A DNA stretch of 13,345 bases from an uncultured Alphaproteobacteria bacterium (lineage in GTDB: Bacteria; Pseudomonadota; Alphaproteobacteria; Caulobacterales; Parvularculaceae): assembly GCA_938003575.1 (NCBI GenBank), contig CALKYG010000218.1, positions 1-13,345 of the forward strand. Direction: 5' to 3'. Each line of letters begins with the position of its first letter. The first letter of the stretch is position 1. Shown here piece after piece: positions 6,424 through 13,345 of the stretch. Under the pieces are notes generated by a model. That model saw nothing but the letters and a program-made list of their open reading frames with translations. It was not told the origin of the DNA and searched no databases. The translations under genes and the position numbers were made by a program.

Positions 6424-7335
6424 ATGCTATTTACAAAGAAGCACGCCGCCGAGAAGCGCGCCGATTTCAGAAAGGCGCTGTCGTCCGGAAAGCTGCTGCA
6501 GTTTCCGGGAGCCTTTAATCCACTCTGCGCGCAGTTGATCGAACGTAAGGGATTCGACGGCGTCTATATTTCGGGCGCAGTCATGTCGGCGGATCTTTGC
6601 CTGCCTGATATCGGCATCTCGACGTTAACGGAGTTTGCGGCGCGAGGCTGCCAGATCGCCCGCGTCACCGATCTTCCGACGATAATCGATATCGACACCG
6701 GCTTTGGCGAGCCGATGTCGGCGGCGCGCTCGATCCGGACGATGGAAGAGATGGGGATTTCAGCCTGTCACATCGAAGACCAGGTAATGCCGAAGCGCTG
6801 CGGACACCTCGATGGGAAGGAAGTCGTGCCGACAGAGGTTATGGTGCAGCGCGTCCGCGCTGCGGCGGAGGCGAAGCGCGATCCTAACTTTGTCCTTATC
6901 GCGCGCTCTGATGCGCGGGCTGTAGAAGGGCTCGACAAGGCGATTGACCGCATGAAGGCCTATGTCGATGCGGGCGCCGACATGATTTTCCCCGAAGCGA
7001 TGGCGAACGAAAGAGAATTCGAGGCCGTCAGAAATGCGATCAACGTTCCGATTCTCGCCAATATGACGGAGTTCGGAAAGTCCCGTCTGTTGAACAAGAA
7101 AGAACTGGAGGCGATGGGCTTCAACCTCGTCATCTATCCGGTGACGACCCTGCGCCTTGCAATGTTCGGCGCCGAAAAGGGGCTTGATGCGATTCTGAAG
7201 GACGGCGACCAGAACGGCGTGCTCGACATCATGCAGCACAGGCGCGATCTTTATGATCTCCTGCGCTATGAGGAATACAACAGGTTCGATCAGTCGCTCT
7301 ACAATTTCCAGGTTTCGGATACGCCGAAAGGTTGA
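6424..7335 (+). CDS. prpB: 2-methylisocitrate lyase
   Basis: PrpB cleaves 2-methylisocitrate to pyruvate and succinate in the cytoplasm, the last step of the methylcitrate cycle. The 303-residue protein is the usual PrpB length and belongs to the isocitrate lyase/PEP mutase superfamily (TIM barrel, Mg2+ dependent). Visible signatures are the substrate-pocket segment F-P-G-A-F-N-P-L (27-34), G-V-Y-I-S-G (46-51), the metal-binding region I-I-D-I-D-T-G-F-G-E (87-96) and the catalytic loop H-I-E-D-Q-V-M-P-K-R-C-G-H (116-128) with catalytic Cys126. KRCGH stands where most family members have KKCGH or KRCGH. F-P-E-A (around 190) and I-Y-P-V-T (about 237-241) are also family motifs. The start is ATG 6424 with AAGGA 6 nt upstream. 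The stop overlaps the Shine-Dalgarno of the following GH1 gene, so the two are translationally linked. Confidence 0.95.
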   Translation: MLFTKKHAAEKRADFRKALSSGKLLQFPGAFNPLCAQLIERKGFDGVYISGAVMSADLCLPDIGISTLTEFAARGCQIARVTDLPTIIDIDTGFGEPMSAARSIRTMEEMGISACHIEDQVMPKRCGHLDGKEVVPTEVMVQRVRAAAEAKRDPNFVLIARSDARAVEGLDKAIDRMKAYVDAGADMIFPEAMANEREFEAVRNAINVPILANMTEFGKSRLLNKKELEAMGFNLVIYPVTTLRLAMFGAEKGLDAILKDGDQNGVLDIMQHRRDLYDLLRYEEYNRFDQSLYNFQVSDTPKG

Positions 7336-7348
7336 GGGACGCACGCCG

Positions 7349-8692
7349 ATGTCCAACCGCCCGCATCTGCCAAAATTGCCGGAAGGTTTCATCTGGGGCG
7401 CGTCGACAGCGGCGGCGCAAATAGAGGGCGCGGCCGCGCTCGACGGCCGCGGGCCGTCGATCTGGGACGCATTCGCCGCAACGGCCGGAAAGATAAAGGA
7501 TGGAACCAGCGGCGCGGTCGCAGCCGACCACTATCATCGCTACAAGGAAGACGTCGCCCTGATGAAGCGGCTCGGCCTCGGCGCCTATCGATTCTCGACG
7601 TCGTGGTCGCGCGTCATGCCGACGGGAATCGGTGCGGCCAACGAAACGGGGCTTGATTTCTATGACAGGCTTATCGACGAACTGCTCAAAAACGGGATAG
7701 AGCCTTGGCTGTGCCTGTATCACTGGGACCTTCCGCTTGCGCTGCATGAGAAGGGAGGGTGGACAAACCGCGATGTCGCCGGTTGGTTTGAGGAGTACGC
7801 TGCGCTGATCGCTGACCGCTTCGGCGATCGCGTTGCGCGATGGGCGACGTTTAACGAACCTGGCGTTTTCACTGTCGCCGGATATGCGGTCGGCTATCAT
7901 GCGCCTGGCGTTGCGGATTTTGCGGCCTACCTCTCCGCCGCACACAATGTGAACCGGTCTCATGGGGCGGCGGTTCGGGCGATGCGCGCAGCCGGGGTCA
8001 AGGGTCAAATCGGCGTCGTGTGCAATCAGCAGCCGGCGAGACCGGCTACGCCGTCAGACGAAGACAAGGCTGCGGCGGGCCTTTATGACCTTTTCTGGAA
8101 CCGGACTTTCGCCGATCCGATGATTCTTGGTTCATACCCGGAAGGGTTGGCCCCGTTCTTCTCACCCCTGATTCAGGACGGCGACATGCCCGCAATCAGG
8201 GAGGAACTCGACTTTCTCGGCGTCAATCACTACTCGCCAACTTATGTGAGGAGCGATCCGACATCGCCTGGAGGGCTCGCGCAGGGACGGCCGCCCGAAG
8301 GCGCGCCGACGACGATGATGGGGTGGGAGATTGCGCCAAAGGCGTTTGCGCAGACGCTGATCCAGGAATATGCACGGTACGGCCTTCCGATCGTGGTGAC
8401 CGAAAACGGCGTCGCCGACCGGTCCGAAGTCGGTGCAAACGGAGAGGTCGAGGACGATATTCGCATCGATTACCTCTCCAAGTATATCGCCGCGGTCGCC
8501 AGCGCGATTGACTCAGGCGCTCGCGTCGACGGCTATTTCGTATGGTCGCTGATTGACAATTTCGAGTGGGCGGAAGGATACGAGCCGCGGTTTGGCGTCG
8601 TACATGTTGATTACAAGACGCAGAAGCGAACGCCGAAGCGCTCCTTTCACTGGTTGGCGGAAGAGATCGCACGCGCGCGCGGACGCCGCTAG
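7349..8692 (+). CDS. GH1 family beta-glycosidase (beta-glucosidase-like)
   Basis: The 447-residue protein is a full-length glycoside hydrolase family 1 enzyme, which hydrolyses beta-linked glucosides, galactosides or related sugars with retention. It begins with L-P-E-G-F-I-W-G-A-S-T-A-A-A-Q-I-E-G, giving glycone-binding Gln24. H125-W126 sits in Y-H-W-D-L-P. The acid/base Glu170 is in A-T-F-N-E-P and the nucleophile Glu352 is in V-T-E-N-G. SLIDNFEWAEGY (400-411) gives the sugar-binding E406-W407. There is no signal peptide, so it should act in the cytoplasm on imported or internal glycosides. The start is ATG 7349 with GAGGGA 9 nt upstream; the extension back to 7253 overlaps prpB in another frame and is rejected. 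Placement between prpB and prpC is unusual, and no substrate transporter or sugar regulator is nearby. All catalytic residues are present, so it is probably active. Confidence 0.94.
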   Translation: MSNRPHLPKLPEGFIWGASTAAAQIEGAAALDGRGPSIWDAFAATAGKIKDGTSGAVAADHYHRYKEDVALMKRLGLGAYRFSTSWSRVMPTGIGAANETGLDFYDRLIDELLKNGIEPWLCLYHWDLPLALHEKGGWTNRDVAGWFEEYAALIADRFGDRVARWATFNEPGVFTVAGYAVGYHAPGVADFAAYLSAAHNVNRSHGAAVRAMRAAGVKGQIGVVCNQQPARPATPSDEDKAAAGLYDLFWNRTFADPMILGSYPEGLAPFFSPLIQDGDMPAIREELDFLGVNHYSPTYVRSDPTSPGGLAQGRPPEGAPTTMMGWEIAPKAFAQTLIQEYARYGLPIVVTENGVADRSEVGANGEVEDDIRIDYLSKYIAAVASAIDSGARVDGYFVWSLIDNFEWAEGYEPRFGVVHVDYKTQKRTPKRSFHWLAEEIARARGRR

Positions 8693-8721
8693 ATTGAGCA
8701 TCGAAGAGGAAGAATCAAAAA

Positions 8722-9858
8722 ATGGCTGAGGCAGAAGTCAAGTACGGTCTGGCGGGAGTTCTGGCGGACGACACCGCGATCTCCAAGGTGATGCCGGAGA
8801 TCAATTCGCTCACCTATCGCGGCTATAAAGTGCAGGATCTCGCGACCTGTTGCCGCTTTGAGGAAGTCGCCTATCTCATCTGGAACGGCGAACTTCCGAC
8901 CCAGGCGCAGCTTGACGCATTCAACGCCCTGGAACGAAAGGAGCGGGGGCTGTCGGCGGATGCGTTGAAGCTGCTCTCGATGATGAACCGCAAGGCGCAT
9001 CCGATGGATACGCTGCGAACGGCGGTTTCCTTTCTCGGCCAGGAGGACGCATCGGCGAATGAGTCCTCACCCGAGGGCTTGTACGCCAAGTCGATCCGAA
9101 TGTATGCGAAGATCCCGGAGATTGTTGCGGCGGATTTCCGCCTGAGGAACAATAAAGACCCTATCGCGCCGACGAGGGATCTCGCCTTCTCCGAGAATTT
9201 CTTTCACATGTGTTTCGGTGAAGTGCCGAAACCCGAGGTCGTGAAATGTTTCGACATTTCGATGACCCTTTACGCCGAACACTCGTTCAACGCCTCGACT
9301 TTCACTGCGCGGACGATCGCATCCTCCCTGTCCGATATATACTCCGCGGTGACCGGAGCGATCGGATCGTTAAAGGGGCCGCTCCACGGCGGGGCAAACG
9401 AGGCGGTCATGCACATGTTGACGGAGGTCGGATCGCCGGACGATGCGGAGGCGTGGATGTTGGACGCGCTCGCAACGAAGAAAAAAATAATGGGTTTCGG
9501 TCACCGCGTCTATCGCTCGGGAGACAGTCGCGTGCCGACGATGACGGACGCCTACAAGAAGATGGTGGATGTCATCGGCACGGACGAGGCGAGGAGATAC
9601 TGGGCGATTTCCCGCACCCTTGACGAAGTGATGGTGCGCGAGAAGGGCATCTATCCGAACCTCGATTTTCCGGCGGGTCCGGCCTATTATCTTATGGGCT
9701 TTGAGATCCCGATGTTTACGCCGATTTTCGTCATCAGCCGGATTACGGGCTGGACGGCGCATGTCATCGAGCAGCTTTCTGCAAACAAGCTTGTTCGGCC
9801 CCTGTCGAATTATACCGGCGTCGCCCAGCGAGACGTGCCGCCAATCGAGAAAAGGTGA
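8722..9858 (+). CDS. prpC: 2-methylcitrate synthase (citrate synthase family)
   Basis: PrpC condenses propionyl-CoA with oxaloacetate to 2-methylcitrate, the entry step of the methylcitrate cycle. The 378-residue protein has the short length typical of PrpC/type I-like synthases rather than the ~430 residues of hexameric GltA. The catalytic triad is intact: His222 in G-P-L-H-G-G-A-N-E, His261 in G-F-G-H-R-V-Y, and Asp315 in N-L-D-F-P-A-G. Other family motifs are Y-R-G-Y (32-35), [10 protein letters not shown] (185-194) and G-W-T-A-H-V-I-E-Q (343-351). The start is ATG 8722 with a purine-rich AGAGGAAGA upstream. It sits 29 nt after the GH1 gene, and its TGA shares a base with the folE ATG. Specificity for propionyl-CoA rather than acetyl-CoA is inferred mainly from prpB and prpD nearby. 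Confidence 0.94.
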   Translation: MAEAEVKYGLAGVLADDTAISKVMPEINSLTYRGYKVQDLATCCRFEEVAYLIWNGELPTQAQLDAFNALERKERGLSADALKLLSMMNRKAHPMDTLRTAVSFLGQEDASANESSPEGLYAKSIRMYAKIPEIVAADFRLRNNKDPIAPTRDLAFSENFFHMCFGEVPKPEVVKCFDISMTLYAEHSFNASTFTARTIASSLSDIYSAVTGAIGSLKGPLHGGANEAVMHMLTEVGSPDDAEAWMLDALATKKKIMGFGHRVYRSGDSRVPTMTDAYKKMVDVIGTDEARRYWAISRTLDEVMVREKGIYPNLDFPAGPAYYLMGFEIPMFTPIFVISRITGWTAHVIEQLSANKLVRPLSNYTGVAQRDVPPIEKR

Positions 9859-10448
9859 TGGGAAAACCGCGACAAAGAACCGAAGCTGAACGCAGCCGCG
9901 CGCTGGATGCGGTTAAAGAGCTGATCCGTTGGGTCGGCGATGATCCTGCGCGCGAAGGCCTTGTCGACACGCCGCAGCGGGTCGTTGACGCCTTTCTTGA
10001 ATATTTCCGCGGCTATGAGGAATGCGCCGACACCTATCTTCAGCGGACGTTCGAACAGGTCGGCGGCTATGACGAGATCGTCTTGTTGCGCGATATCCCG
10101 TTTCATTCCCATTGCGAGCACCATATGGCGCCGATCCTCGGCAAGGCGCATGTCGCATATTTGCCGAAGGACCGCGTCGTCGGAATATCGAAACTCGCCC
10201 GCGTCGTACACGCCTACGCCAAGCGGCTTCAGGTGCAGGAACGATTGACGGCTGAAATCGCCGACTGCATTCAACGCGTGCTGGAGCCGATCGGCGTCGC
10301 TGTGGTCATTGAGGCGACGCACGCGTGTATGACCTGCCGCGGCGTCGAAACGCCCGGCGTCATCATGACGACAAGCCGGATGATGGGCGCGTTTCGGGAA
10401 GATCCGCGGTCGCGTCAGGAAATCCTCAAGCTGATGGGATTCAATTAG
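9858..10448 (+). CDS. folE: GTP cyclohydrolase I
   Basis: FolE converts GTP to 7,8-dihydroneopterin triphosphate, the first step of tetrahydrofolate synthesis and, in many bacteria, of queuosine synthesis. The 196-residue protein has the full family pattern: [11 protein letters not shown] (32-42), [15 protein letters not shown] (76-90) with zinc ligands Cys86 and His89, and G-K-A-H-V-A-Y-L-P (95-103). [10 protein letters not shown] (108-117) and Q-V-Q-E-R-L-T (125-131) follow, then T-H-A-C-M-T-C-R-G (153-161) with the third zinc ligand Cys157. It is therefore the zinc-dependent FolE1 type. The start is ATG 9858, overlapping the prpC TGA by one base, with AAAAGG inside the last prpC codons as ribosome site; a GTG immediately before (9855) would add one residue. 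Its tight coupling to prpC is unexpected, as folate synthesis has no direct tie to propionate use. Confidence 0.96.
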   Translation: MGKPRQRTEAERSRALDAVKELIRWVGDDPAREGLVDTPQRVVDAFLEYFRGYEECADTYLQRTFEQVGGYDEIVLLRDIPFHSHCEHHMAPILGKAHVAYLPKDRVVGISKLARVVHAYAKRLQVQERLTAEIADCIQRVLEPIGVAVVIEATHACMTCRGVETPGVIMTTSRMMGAFREDPRSRQEILKLMGFN

Positions 10449-10476
10449 GCTGAAACCTGCTCAAGGGAGCGAAATA

Positions 10477-11253
10477 ATGTCTTACCAGTGCATTTTGTTT
10501 GAAACCGACGGCGACGTCGGCATCGTCACGCTCAACCGGCCGGAAGCGCTGAACGCATTCTCAGACCAACTGATGGACGAGTTGACGGAAGCGCTTAAAC
10601 GACTTGAGGCCGACGACGACATCGGCTGCATCGTCATCACGGGGTCGGAAAAGGCGTTCGCCGCCGGCGCCGACATCAAGGAAATGGCGACGAAGACCTA
10701 TATGGAGGTCTTCAATGAGCAGTTCATCACTCGCAATTGGGAGGAAACGACGCGTTGCCGTAAACCGGTGATCGCCGCCGTTGCCGGATATGCGCTCGGC
10801 GGGGGCTGCGAACTTGCGATGATGGCTGATTTCATCATCGCGGCGGACAATGCGAAATTCGGCCAGCCGGAAATCACAATCGGCGCGATGCCGGGCGCCG
10901 GAGGCACCCAGCGCCTTGCGCGGTTCATCGGCAAGTCAAAAGCGATGGAGATGTGCCTCACCGGCCGGATGATGGATGCGCAGGAAGCGGAGCGCTGCGG
11001 ACTTGTATCCCGCATCGTCCCAAAGGGCGAATTGAGGGCGGAGGCGATCAAAACGGCGAAGCTGATCGCTTCGTTCTCGCGGCCGATTGTCATGCTGACA
11101 AAGGATGCGGTCAACCGCGCGTTCGAACTCCCGCTTACCGAAGGCGTGCGTTTTGAGCGCCGCGTGTTTCATTCGATATTCGGCACGGAAGACCAGCAGG
11201 AAGGCATGGCCGCCTTTGTCGAGAAGAGGAAGCCGGTTTTCAAGAACCGCTGA
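10477..11253 (+). CDS. Short-chain enoyl-CoA hydratase (crotonase family)
   Basis: The 258-residue cytoplasmic protein hydrates short trans-2-enoyl-CoAs to (S)-3-hydroxyacyl-CoAs, as in fatty acid and branched-chain amino acid breakdown. It has [11 protein letters not shown] (60-70), which supplies one oxyanion-hole amide. [10 protein letters not shown] (106-115) has catalytic Glu112, and [19 protein letters not shown] (129-147) has the second catalytic Glu132. Both glutamates of the mitochondrial ECHS1-type hydratase are kept, so true hydratase activity is likely rather than an isomerase or hydrolase variant. The C-terminal F-V-E-K-R-K-P-V-F (247-255) is also typical. The start is ATG 10477 with AGGGA 8 nt upstream, 28 nt after folE. 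A link to the prp genes through propionyl-CoA-yielding pathways is plausible but inferred. Confidence 0.93.
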   Translation: MSYQCILFETDGDVGIVTLNRPEALNAFSDQLMDELTEALKRLEADDDIGCIVITGSEKAFAAGADIKEMATKTYMEVFNEQFITRNWEETTRCRKPVIAAVAGYALGGGCELAMMADFIIAADNAKFGQPEITIGAMPGAGGTQRLARFIGKSKAMEMCLTGRMMDAQEAERCGLVSRIVPKGELRAEAIKTAKLIASFSRPIVMLTKDAVNRAFELPLTEGVRFERRVFHSIFGTEDQQEGMAAFVEKRKPVFKNR

Positions 11254-11276
11254 GAACCCGTAAAAAAGGGGGGGCG

Positions 11277-13220
11277 ATGGACAATCTCGTCCTCGCAATC
11301 GCGATCATCGGATTGCTCGGCGTCGGCGCCCAGTGGCTGGCCTGGCGCCTCGCGCTGCCGGCGATCGTGGTTATGGCGACCGCCGGCCTTCTTGCGGGCC
11401 CTGTTTTCCGCATTCTTTGGCCCGACGGCTATGTCGACGGCGGTCCCGCGCCGATGGAGCTTCTGTTCGGCGAGTTCTATCGGCCGATGATTGCAATCGC
11501 CGTCGCCGTCATTCTTTTTGAAGGCGGCCTGCAACTCAATTTTTCAGAGATTCGCGGTCTGACACGAGGCGTCCGTAGCCTCGTCGCGCCCGGCGTCTTT
11601 ATCGCATGGGGGCTCGGCGCCGCGGCGGCGATACTTGTCGGCGGTCTTTCACCCTCTGTTGCGCTCCTGTTCGCCGGGGTCATGGTCGTCACCGGTCCGA
11701 CCGTAATCATTCCCTTGCTGCGACAGTCCAAACTCAATCAAAGGCCTGCAGCGCTTCTGAAATGGGAAGGCATCGTCAACGATCCGATCGGCGCCTTGCT
11801 CGCCGTGCTTGTGTACGAGGTTGCCACATTCGCGCCTGCCGCGGGCGGAGGCCACGAACCCTCGGATGTTTTCGCCGCCATTCTCATTGCGACCGCTTTG
11901 TCGGCGCTCTTCGGTTTCGCCCTTGGGCGCGGTGCAGCCTACGTTTTCAGAATGGGGTGGGCGCCGGAATATCTCAAACCGCCGATGCTGCTCGCGCTCG
12001 TTCTGTTCTGTTTTGAGTTCGCGAACCTTCTGCAAGAAGAGGCGGGACTCGTATCGGTCACGGCGATGGGTGTCACGCTGGCGAATTCCCGCATCGCCAG
12101 CATCAATGAGCTGCGGCATTTCAAGGAGTCGATAGCGACCCTCCTGGTTTCCGGCGTATTCATCGTTCTCACGGCGAACCTCACCTGGGGCACGCTCGGC
12201 GCGTTGGGGCCCAAGGATTTTGCGCTGATCGCCGCGATGCTCTTCATCGTTCGCCCGGCGACCGTCTTCATCTCGACGATCGGCGCCGGTCTCTCGTGGC
12301 AGGAAAGGCTGCTTGTCGGCTGGATCGCCCCTCGCGGCATTGTCGCCGTCGCGGTATCCAGTTTCTTCGGCGCCGCGCTTGTCCAATATTATTCGGGCGC
12401 CGCGGACTTTGCCGCGACGATGAGCGAGCGACAGTCTTTCGAAATTCTCGCGGCGTCTTCAGAACGGCTGATTCCGCTCGCTTTCGCTATGGTGTTCGCG
12501 ACCGTTCTGCTTCATGGTTTCACGATCGGACCGCTTGCGAAAGCGCTCGGTCTCGCGTCCCGGGAGAGACCCGGCGTTCTAATCGTGGGGGCGACGCCCT
12601 GGTCGGCGGCGCTCGCCGCGAAGATGAAGGAAATGGAAATTCCGGTGATGGTCGCCGACGCGAGCTGGCGCCGTCTGCAGCCGGCGCGCCTGGCGAGTGT
12701 TGAGACCTATTACGGAGAGATTCTGTCCGAGGTGACCGATCACCATCTCGATTTCAACCGATTCGGGACGCTTCTGGCCGTATCCGGAAACGAGTCCCAC
12801 AACGCGCTTGTTTGCACCGATCTTGCGCCGGAACTCGGACGGGCTGCGATTTACCAGCTGAGCGCCGGCGGAAAGGAAGGAGACGATCGCCGGTCCGTCT
12901 CCTACACCCTGCGCGGACGCACGCTTTTCGAATCGGCGCCGACGCTGGATGAATTGCTGCGGCGGCACTATGCAGGCTGGTTCTATCAGAAGACGCGTCT
13001 CACGGAGGAGTATCCGCCCGAGTCGTATTTGAAAGATCTTGGTAAGGAATATGAAATCATTTTTATCATCCGCAAAGGCGCAATCATTTTCGCGTCGAAG
13101 GAGAATCCTCCAAAACCTGAAATCGGCGACACGGTCCTGACCTATCTTCCAAAATACGCGAACGAAAAGAATGGGAATCAGGCGCCGGAAAAGGTCCAGC
13201 TCAAGGGCATGATTTCTTGA
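11277..13220 (+). CDS. CPA1-type cation:proton antiporter with C-terminal TrkA/RCK-like region
   Basis: The 647-residue inner-membrane protein has about 12 hydrophobic segments in residues 1-425 and a cytoplasmic C-terminal part. Membrane motifs include A-G-P-V-F-R-I-L near 40, L-F-E-G-G-L-Q-L-N-F (about 80-89), V-V-T-G-P-T-V-I-I-P-L-L-R-Q near residues 137-150, and E-G-I-V-N-D-P-I-G-A near 164-173. The latter gives the Asn-Asp pair expected in the ion-binding core. The first motif has T-G-P-T where NhaP-type proteins have T-D-P; I believe this is a known subtype. From about residue 431, P-G-V-L-I-V-G-A-T-P-W-S begins a Rossmann-like TrkA-N domain to ~530, with a degenerate Gly motif. A TrkA-C-like end (E-I-I-F-I-I-R-K-G-A-I-I-F) follows near 590-630. 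It probably exchanges Na+ or K+ for H+, with nucleotide control. The start is ATG 11277 after a G-rich AAGGGGGG; it is the last gene of the block. Confidence 0.9.
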   Translation: MDNLVLAIAIIGLLGVGAQWLAWRLALPAIVVMATAGLLAGPVFRILWPDGYVDGGPAPMELLFGEFYRPMIAIAVAVILFEGGLQLNFSEIRGLTRGVRSLVAPGVFIAWGLGAAAAILVGGLSPSVALLFAGVMVVTGPTVIIPLLRQSKLNQRPAALLKWEGIVNDPIGALLAVLVYEVATFAPAAGGGHEPSDVFAAILIATALSALFGFALGRGAAYVFRMGWAPEYLKPPMLLALVLFCFEFANLLQEEAGLVSVTAMGVTLANSRIASINELRHFKESIATLLVSGVFIVLTANLTWGTLGALGPKDFALIAAMLFIVRPATVFISTIGAGLSWQERLLVGWIAPRGIVAVAVSSFFGAALVQYYSGAADFAATMSERQSFEILAASSERLIPLAFAMVFATVLLHGFTIGPLAKALGLASRERPGVLIVGATPWSAALAAKMKEMEIPVMVADASWRRLQPARLASVETYYGEILSEVTDHHLDFNRFGTLLAVSGNESHNALVCTDLAPELGRAAIYQLSAGGKEGDDRRSVSYTLRGRTLFESAPTLDELLRRHYAGWFYQKTRLTEEYPPESYLKDLGKEYEIIFIIRKGAIIFASKENPPKPEIGDTVLTYLPKYANEKNGNQAPEKVQLKGMIS

Positions 13221-13245
13221 ATTGCCAAGGTTCCGCGTCCTCTGG

Positions 13246-13260
13246 TTAACGGCGCATTAG
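13246..13260. promoter_or_regulatory. CtrA-like element TTAA-N7-TTAG
   Basis: TTAAC followed by six bases and TTAG gives TTAA-N7-TTAG, one base from the CtrA consensus TTAA-N7-TTAA used by cell-cycle and flagellar regulons in many alphaproteobacteria. It lies 38 bp upstream of the candidate start at 13299. A single near-match of this kind can occur by chance, so the call is weak. Confidence 0.28.
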
Positions 13261-13298
13261 CGCTTGGTCTCTAGCGTCGATTCTTCGGGGAAAGGTCG

Positions 13299-13345
13299 AT
13301 GCGCTCTCTGACGAAAACCCAAACGGCGTCCAGCGTACTGATGTC
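13299..13345 (+). CDS. Possible start of a gene cut by the right edge
   Basis: An ATG at 13299 opens a frame to the window end, reading MRSLTKTQTASSVLMS, with AAAGG directly upstream (3-nt spacing, shorter than usual) and a preceding GGGG. Only about 15 codons are visible, so neither the frame nor a product can be confirmed. The 78-nt gap before it and the CtrA-like element support a new transcription unit starting here, but weakly. Confidence 0.3.
   Translation, partial: MRSLTKTQTASSVLM

Noticed and set aside
7253..7348. N-terminal extension of the GH1 frame into prpB
   Set aside because: It overlaps prpB for over 80 nt; GH1 homology begins just after ATG 7349, which has its own GAGGGA.
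11649..12386. Minus-strand frame of 245 codons inside the antiporter gene
   Set aside because: Charged, Arg/Glu/Asp-rich antisense shadow of hydrophobic coding sequence.
13252..13263. GCGC-ATTA-GCGC hairpin after the antiporter as a terminator
   Set aside because: Only four base pairs and no T run; CCAAG/CTTGG further out are too far apart to be convincing.
1..13345. Mobile element, phage, CRISPR, tRNA/rRNA or defence system
   Set aside because: No transposase, integrase, repeat-spacer pattern or RNA-gene signature was seen; the complete genes belong to metabolic, transport or envelope families.

Overview
The window looks like chromosomal sequence from a GC-rich (roughly 60% by eye) Gram-negative bacterium, most likely an alphaproteobacterium. 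The reasons are the strong G/C preference at third codon positions, several GTG and TTG starts with good Shine-Dalgarno sequences, and PrpD, PrpB, PrpC and FolE proteins of the kind I associate with Caulobacterales/Parvularculales-like lineages. That placement comes from memory of the families, not from a search. I see no mobile element, CRISPR array, tRNA or rRNA.

Left end (1-557, minus strand): the 5' part of a gene for a probable secreted lipoprotein. It starts at a GTG and runs off the window edge. Its upstream region (558-725) is divergent with the next gene and holds a perfect 16-bp inverted repeat and a separate 7-bp-stem hairpin.

First plus-strand block (726-3812): a TauE/SafE (TSUP) membrane transporter, then a LemA protein and a DUF2207 membrane protein with a glycine-only tail. 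LemA and DUF2207 form a recognisable pair, separated by one base. None of these three genes starts with ATG.

Second plus-strand block (3996-13220): eight tightly spaced genes, probably one operon. The order is prpD (2-methylcitrate dehydratase), a class I SAM methyltransferase, prpB (2-methylisocitrate lyase), a GH1 beta-glycosidase, prpC (2-methylcitrate synthase), folE (GTP cyclohydrolase I), a short-chain enoyl-CoA hydratase, and a CPA1-type cation:proton antiporter with a C-terminal TrkA/RCK-like part. Gaps are 13-31 nt, and prpC and folE overlap by one base. The three prp genes supply condensation, dehydration and cleavage in the methylcitrate cycle, which turns propionyl-CoA plus oxaloacetate into pyruvate and succinate. 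The enoyl-CoA hydratase fits beta-oxidation or branched-chain amino acid breakdown, which produce propionyl-CoA. The methyltransferase, GH1 enzyme, FolE and antiporter have no known role in the cycle, so their interleaving with prp genes is the main oddity. No prpR/prpE-type regulator or activating enzyme, and no aconitase, lies in the window.

Right end (13221-13345): a short intergenic region with a CtrA-like TTAA-N7-TTAG element and the possible start of a further gene cut by the window edge. No intergenic stretch exceeds 300 bases. I found no convincing wholly novel system. The unusual operon make-up and several uncharacterised inverted repeats are the best leads.
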